Positions 42,211-44,767 of a DNA stretch of 44,767 bases are shown here, piece after piece. This DNA is from Klebsiella pneumoniae (GTDB lineage: Bacteria; Myxococcota_A; UBA9042), in contig CAMDBH010000021.1 in NCBI GenBank assembly GCA_945889325.1, forward strand, positions 1-44,767. The letters are read 5' to 3'. Within the stretch, counting starts at the first letter, position 1. Every line of letters begins with the position of its first letter. A program made the position numbers and the translations under genes. Below the pieces are notes generated by a model. The model searched no databases. It was not told where the DNA came from and worked only from the letters and a program-made list of their open reading frames with translations.

Positions 42211-44412
42211 ATGCGAAATTTCAACATCTTCGCGCTATGTTTAACGTTCACGACCGGCTGTGTGCCGCAAGCGCAGGTGGTTGCGCCGCAGCCCACCGAA
42301 TTGGCCGTAACCAAGGTGGTTTTGTACCAAAATGGCGTGGGCTATTTTGAACGCCGCGGTAAAATCGTGGGCGATCACATCGAATTGCGTGTGCGGCCCG
42401 ATCAGATCAACGACGTGCTCAAATCGTTGACGGTGCTTGACTTGGCCGGTGGGATGCCGTCGTCGGTGTCGCTGCCGGTGGAGCGTTCCGGCGATCGTCA
42501 AGCAGCAGAGTTGCCGCCGCAAGTGCGCAATGCCGCTGGTATGCAAGGCTTATTGGCCGTGCTGCGCGGTGCCGAAGTCGAAGTCGATGGGGCCGATGGC
42601 GTGCTGGCTGGTCGCGTGGTCGGCGTGGAAATGGGCACGCGCAAGTCAAGCAGCGTGATGGAAGCCGATAAAACCACGACTGAAGCCATTTTAACGCTGA
42701 TGAACGGCGAAAATAACCTGTTGACGACGGCTGTTTCAGGCATCAAGCGCGTGACCATCGGCGATCGCACTTTGGCGGTCGGCCTGCAACGATCGCTGGA
42801 TATTTCAAAAAGCGATGGCGCTTGGAAGCCGGTGAGTCTGACCGTTCGTTTGGCAGGCGACGAGTCGCACGACTTGATCATCAGTTATATCCATGAGGTG
42901 CCGATTTGGCGTCCTGCGTACCGCGCTTGGGTCGAGCAGGGCAAAGGTGCACAGTTGCAGGGTTGGGCGATCGTCGACAACGTCAGCGGCGAAGCGTGGA
43001 ACAACGTTGCGTTAACGCTGGTGGTCGGCTCGCCTTTGTCGTTCCGCTACAATTTGCACACGCCGCACAACGTGCTCAGGGCGGACCTCAGTTCACGCCA
43101 GGCCCAAGTGGCTGAAGCGCCGCCGGAAAGCGATGTTGGCGCGGAGGGCGGAGAGGCGTCGCCGCCGCCAGCGCCGGCCATGGAACCCCAACCGGAAAAA
43201 GAAAGCGCAGCCGGACCGGGCGGCGGCGGCGGTGGCGCCGGGCGTTTTGGCGCGATGAAGAAAAGCAAATCCGCCAGACCGTCGGGCAAAGGCGCTTCAA
43301 AGGCCGATATGGCTGACGATGTGGACGGCGACAGTTCGGGTTACGACCGGCGGCGCGAGCCAGCGCCCATGGCCAAAGCCGAAGAAAGCACACGCCGTGA
43401 GGCCATGATGCGATCGGCTGCGGCACTGGTTCAAGGCAAAGAAGTAGGCGCGCTATACACCTACGAAGCGCAAGCGCCGGTCACAGTGCCCGATCGCTCT
43501 GCTGCGCTCATCAACATCGTGTCGCGCAAAATCGACGGCACCGACGTGTTTCTGTTCCGCGAACCGTATTCCGGCCAGTCGCCGTTCCGCGCGGTTTTGT
43601 TGCGCAATGGCAAGGAGTCGGCCTTGGAAGGGGGGCCTATCACGCTGTACATCGACGGCACTTTTGCCGGCGAGGGCTTTATCGGCCGCGTGGCCAAAGA
43701 TGAAACGGCGTTTGTCGCTTACGCCAAAGAAACCGGATTTGCCTTGCATATCACAGCTGATCAGAAAATCGACGAACTGCACCTGCTCAAGATCGTCGAC
43801 GGCAAGATTACGGTCCAAGGCAAACGGGTGAGCACCCGCACAATCAAATTGGAGTCCAATCGCGATAAAGATTCAGTAGCTTATGTGAAACTGGCGCTGA
43901 CATCTGGAACGCAACTTGTTGATCCGCCAAAGGATATGGTAAAATCCGGCAATGACGTGTTCTTCCCGGTTTTCGTCAAGGCCAAAAGCAAGGGCGAAGC
44001 AAAGTTGGTGGAGGCCACGCCGGTCCAATTCGTGGAAGGCGGGCTGACGTCCAATGTCCTTGATGCCTTTCGGTTTTACTTGAAAGGCCAGACGCTGGAT
44101 CAAGCAGTCGCCGGACCCATTAAGGAACTACTGGCGTTGAACGACGATATGGCAAAGATTCAGCAGGATTCCTACAATTTGGAGCAGCAGCGCGAGATAT
44201 TGGATCGCGAAAACCAGAGGATTCAGGGCAATCTCGATTCGCTCCCCCAAGGTCAGGTCGCAGCGGATTTGCGGCGCAAACTGGTCGCGCAGTTGGACGG
44301 GGTGACGCGGAAGTCTGCGGAAGTAGCCAAGAAACTCGTTGAAAATCAGGTCAAACTGGCGGCATTGCAGGAAAAACTGCGCGTGCTGCTGTTGCAAATC
44401 AGCCTGAAATGA
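42211..44412 (+). CDS. DUF4139 domain exported protein
   Basis: A 733-residue protein starting with a possible lipoprotein signal (TTGC, Cys17). The N-terminal VVLYQNGVGYFERRG and the later FLFREPYSGQSPFRAVL and LLRNGKESALEG regions are typical of DUF4139 (MuiA-type) proteins, which are large beta-rich exported proteins of unclear function. A Gly/Pro/Ala-rich low-complexity insert lies at about 305-395, containing a run of six glycines. The last 90 residues are a coiled coil (LNDDMAKIQQDSYNLEQQ onward). The start is 12 bases after the cytochrome stop, with AGGAGA at 42199-42204 for the ATG at 42211. It seems the last gene of the cytochrome operon. Confidence 0.83.
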   Translation: MRNFNIFALCLTFTTGCVPQAQVVAPQPTELAVTKVVLYQNGVGYFERRGKIVGDHIELRVRPDQINDVLKSLTVLDLAGGMPSSVSLPVERSGDRQAAELPPQVRNAAGMQGLLAVLRGAEVEVDGADGVLAGRVVGVEMGTRKSSSVMEADKTTTEAILTLMNGENNLLTTAVSGIKRVTIGDRTLAVGLQRSLDISKSDGAWKPVSLTVRLAGDESHDLIISYIHEVPIWRPAYRAWVEQGKGAQLQGWAIVDNVSGEAWNNVALTLVVGSPLSFRYNLHTPHNVLRADLSSRQAQVAEAPPESDVGAEGGEASPPPAPAMEPQPEKESAAGPGGGGGGAGRFGAMKKSKSARPSGKGASKADMADDVDGDSSGYDRRREPAPMAKAEESTRREAMMRSAAALVQGKEVGALYTYEAQAPVTVPDRSAALINIVSRKIDGTDVFLFREPYSGQSPFRAVLLRNGKESALEGGPITLYIDGTFAGEGFIGRVAKDETAFVAYAKETGFALHITADQKIDELHLLKIVDGKITVQGKRVSTRTIKLESNRDKDSVAYVKLALTSGTQLVDPPKDMVKSGNDVFFPVFVKAKSKGEAKLVEATPVQFVEGGLTSNVLDAFRFYLKGQTLDQAVAGPIKELLALNDDMAKIQQDSYNLEQQREILDRENQRIQGNLDSLPQGQVAADLRRKLVAQLDGVTRKSAEVAKKLVENQVKLAALQEKLRVLLLQISLK

Positions 44413-44422
44413 GCAAATGGTC

Positions 44423-44471
44423 TGACAATAAAATGACAATTTGGAAGTAGTTCTGACAATATCCTGTCAAT
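44423..44471. repeat. TGACAAT repeats
   Basis: TGACAAT occurs at 44423, 44434 and 44454, and TGTCAAT at 44465. TGACA (44454-44458) and TGTCA (44465-44469) form an inverted repeat with a 6-base centre. Spacings of 11 and 20 bases are near whole helical turns, so a protein-binding site for the next gene outside the window is possible. Confidence 0.45.
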
Positions 44472-44620
44472 CAAAGGGCGAAACTGGCGTGTTTCCCTAA
44501 CGATACTAGCTGCCTCAGCGCCTTTGGCCAGTGAGGCAGGGCTATCGCAAGAACGACCACGGGGCGTTAGGCTGAGGCCGCGGGCAATAATCGAAGAAAA
44601 CCTCAATCGCGGCAACGTGT

Positions 44621-44665
44621 TGGACTGAAGTCCACCGCTACAGTTCGAGATGTCCCTCCGGGACA
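44621..44665. repeat. Paired palindromes, REP-like
   Basis: TGGACT/AGTCCA (44621-44626 and 44629-44634) form a 6-bp stem with a 2-base loop. TGTCCC/GGGACA (44651-44656 and 44660-44665) form a second 6-bp stem with a 3-base loop, 16 bases further on. Twin short GC-rich palindromes in intergenic space are typical of dispersed REP-type elements. Copy number cannot be judged from one window. Confidence 0.5.
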
Positions 44666-44767
44666 GGACGCGAGCGCGGCCCAGAAAATCTTCAGAATCC
44701 GCCAACCTGGGTATTGCGGTCCAAGCCATGCCATTTGGGGAAAGCTATAATAATTTCCATAGCCTGT

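Larger units (their letters stand above)
44413..44767. other. Gene-free 3' region
   Basis: No convincing gene is seen in this 355-base stretch. It contains three TGACAAT repeats, a pair of perfect palindromes (both listed separately) and an isolated TATAAT at 44746-44751 without a matching -35. Confidence 0.6.

Noticed and set aside
1-44767. CRISPR array, tRNA, rRNA, insertion sequence or prophage
   Set aside because: I found no regularly spaced repeats, transposase or integrase motifs, and no RNA gene features on either strand.

Overview
The window looks like one chromosomal contig of a Gram-negative, outer-membrane-bearing bacterium of the Myxococcota or a related deltaproteobacterial lineage. 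The evidence is a lysS-lolC-lolD-bamA gene order, at least eight predicted lipoproteins with Ala/Asp-rich tails after the lipobox cysteine, a Hanks-type Ser/Thr kinase with a transmembrane anchor, and an exported protein ending in a MYXO-CTERM-like signal (GCGC, hydrophobic segment, RRR). Coding density is very high and G+C is moderately high. I see no rRNA, tRNA, CRISPR array, insertion sequence, phage or plasmid gene. The run of 14 C at base 1 and the gene-free last 355 bases fit contig ends.

Region by region: 1-7965 (+) carries lysS, a LolC-type permease with a large extra membrane domain, lolD, bamA and a thioredoxin-fold protein without catalytic cysteines. 7978-9018 (+) is a lipoprotein with a zincin-type HECGH motif. 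9035-11973 (-) holds a lipoprotein with repeated PPC-like modules, an OmpH/Skp chaperone with a structured leader, and pterin-4a-carbinolamine dehydratase. 12083-13744 (+) has an alpha/beta hydrolase and a class I glutamine amidotransferase. 13746-21356 (-) has an exported alpha/beta hydrolase lipoprotein, deoC with a Cys/His-rich N-terminus, the MYXO-CTERM protein, ATP-dependent pckA and the Ser/Thr kinase. The kinase start codon overlaps the start codon of a divergent exported protein (21355-22176, +).

22300-28024 (+) is the most coherent accessory system. It holds two paralogous FtsX/LolE-type permeases, a LolA-like lipoprotein-sorting protein, an outer-membrane beta-barrel and a LolD/MacB-type ATPase, behind a control region with three TGAAC half-palindromes spaced exactly 20 bp apart. 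It has the parts of a full inner-membrane to periplasm to outer-membrane route that is separate from the canonical Lol genes at the left end. 28076-29575 (+) is a metallophosphoesterase with internal membrane segments, overlapping tail-to-tail with a POT-type transporter (29525-31078, -).

31223-35322 (+) has leuS, a DUF218 protein and a lipoprotein. 35342-37228 is a divergent pair of glycosyltransferases around a perfect 14-bp palindrome. 37331-44412 (+) is a tightly packed four-gene unit of exported proteins: an unknown lipoprotein, a beta-propeller/di-haem cytochrome c, a RoxA-like di-haem cytochrome c and a DUF4139 protein. This suggests an extracytoplasmic redox function. The final intergenic stretch holds TGACAAT repeats and a pair of short perfect palindromes resembling a dispersed REP-type element.
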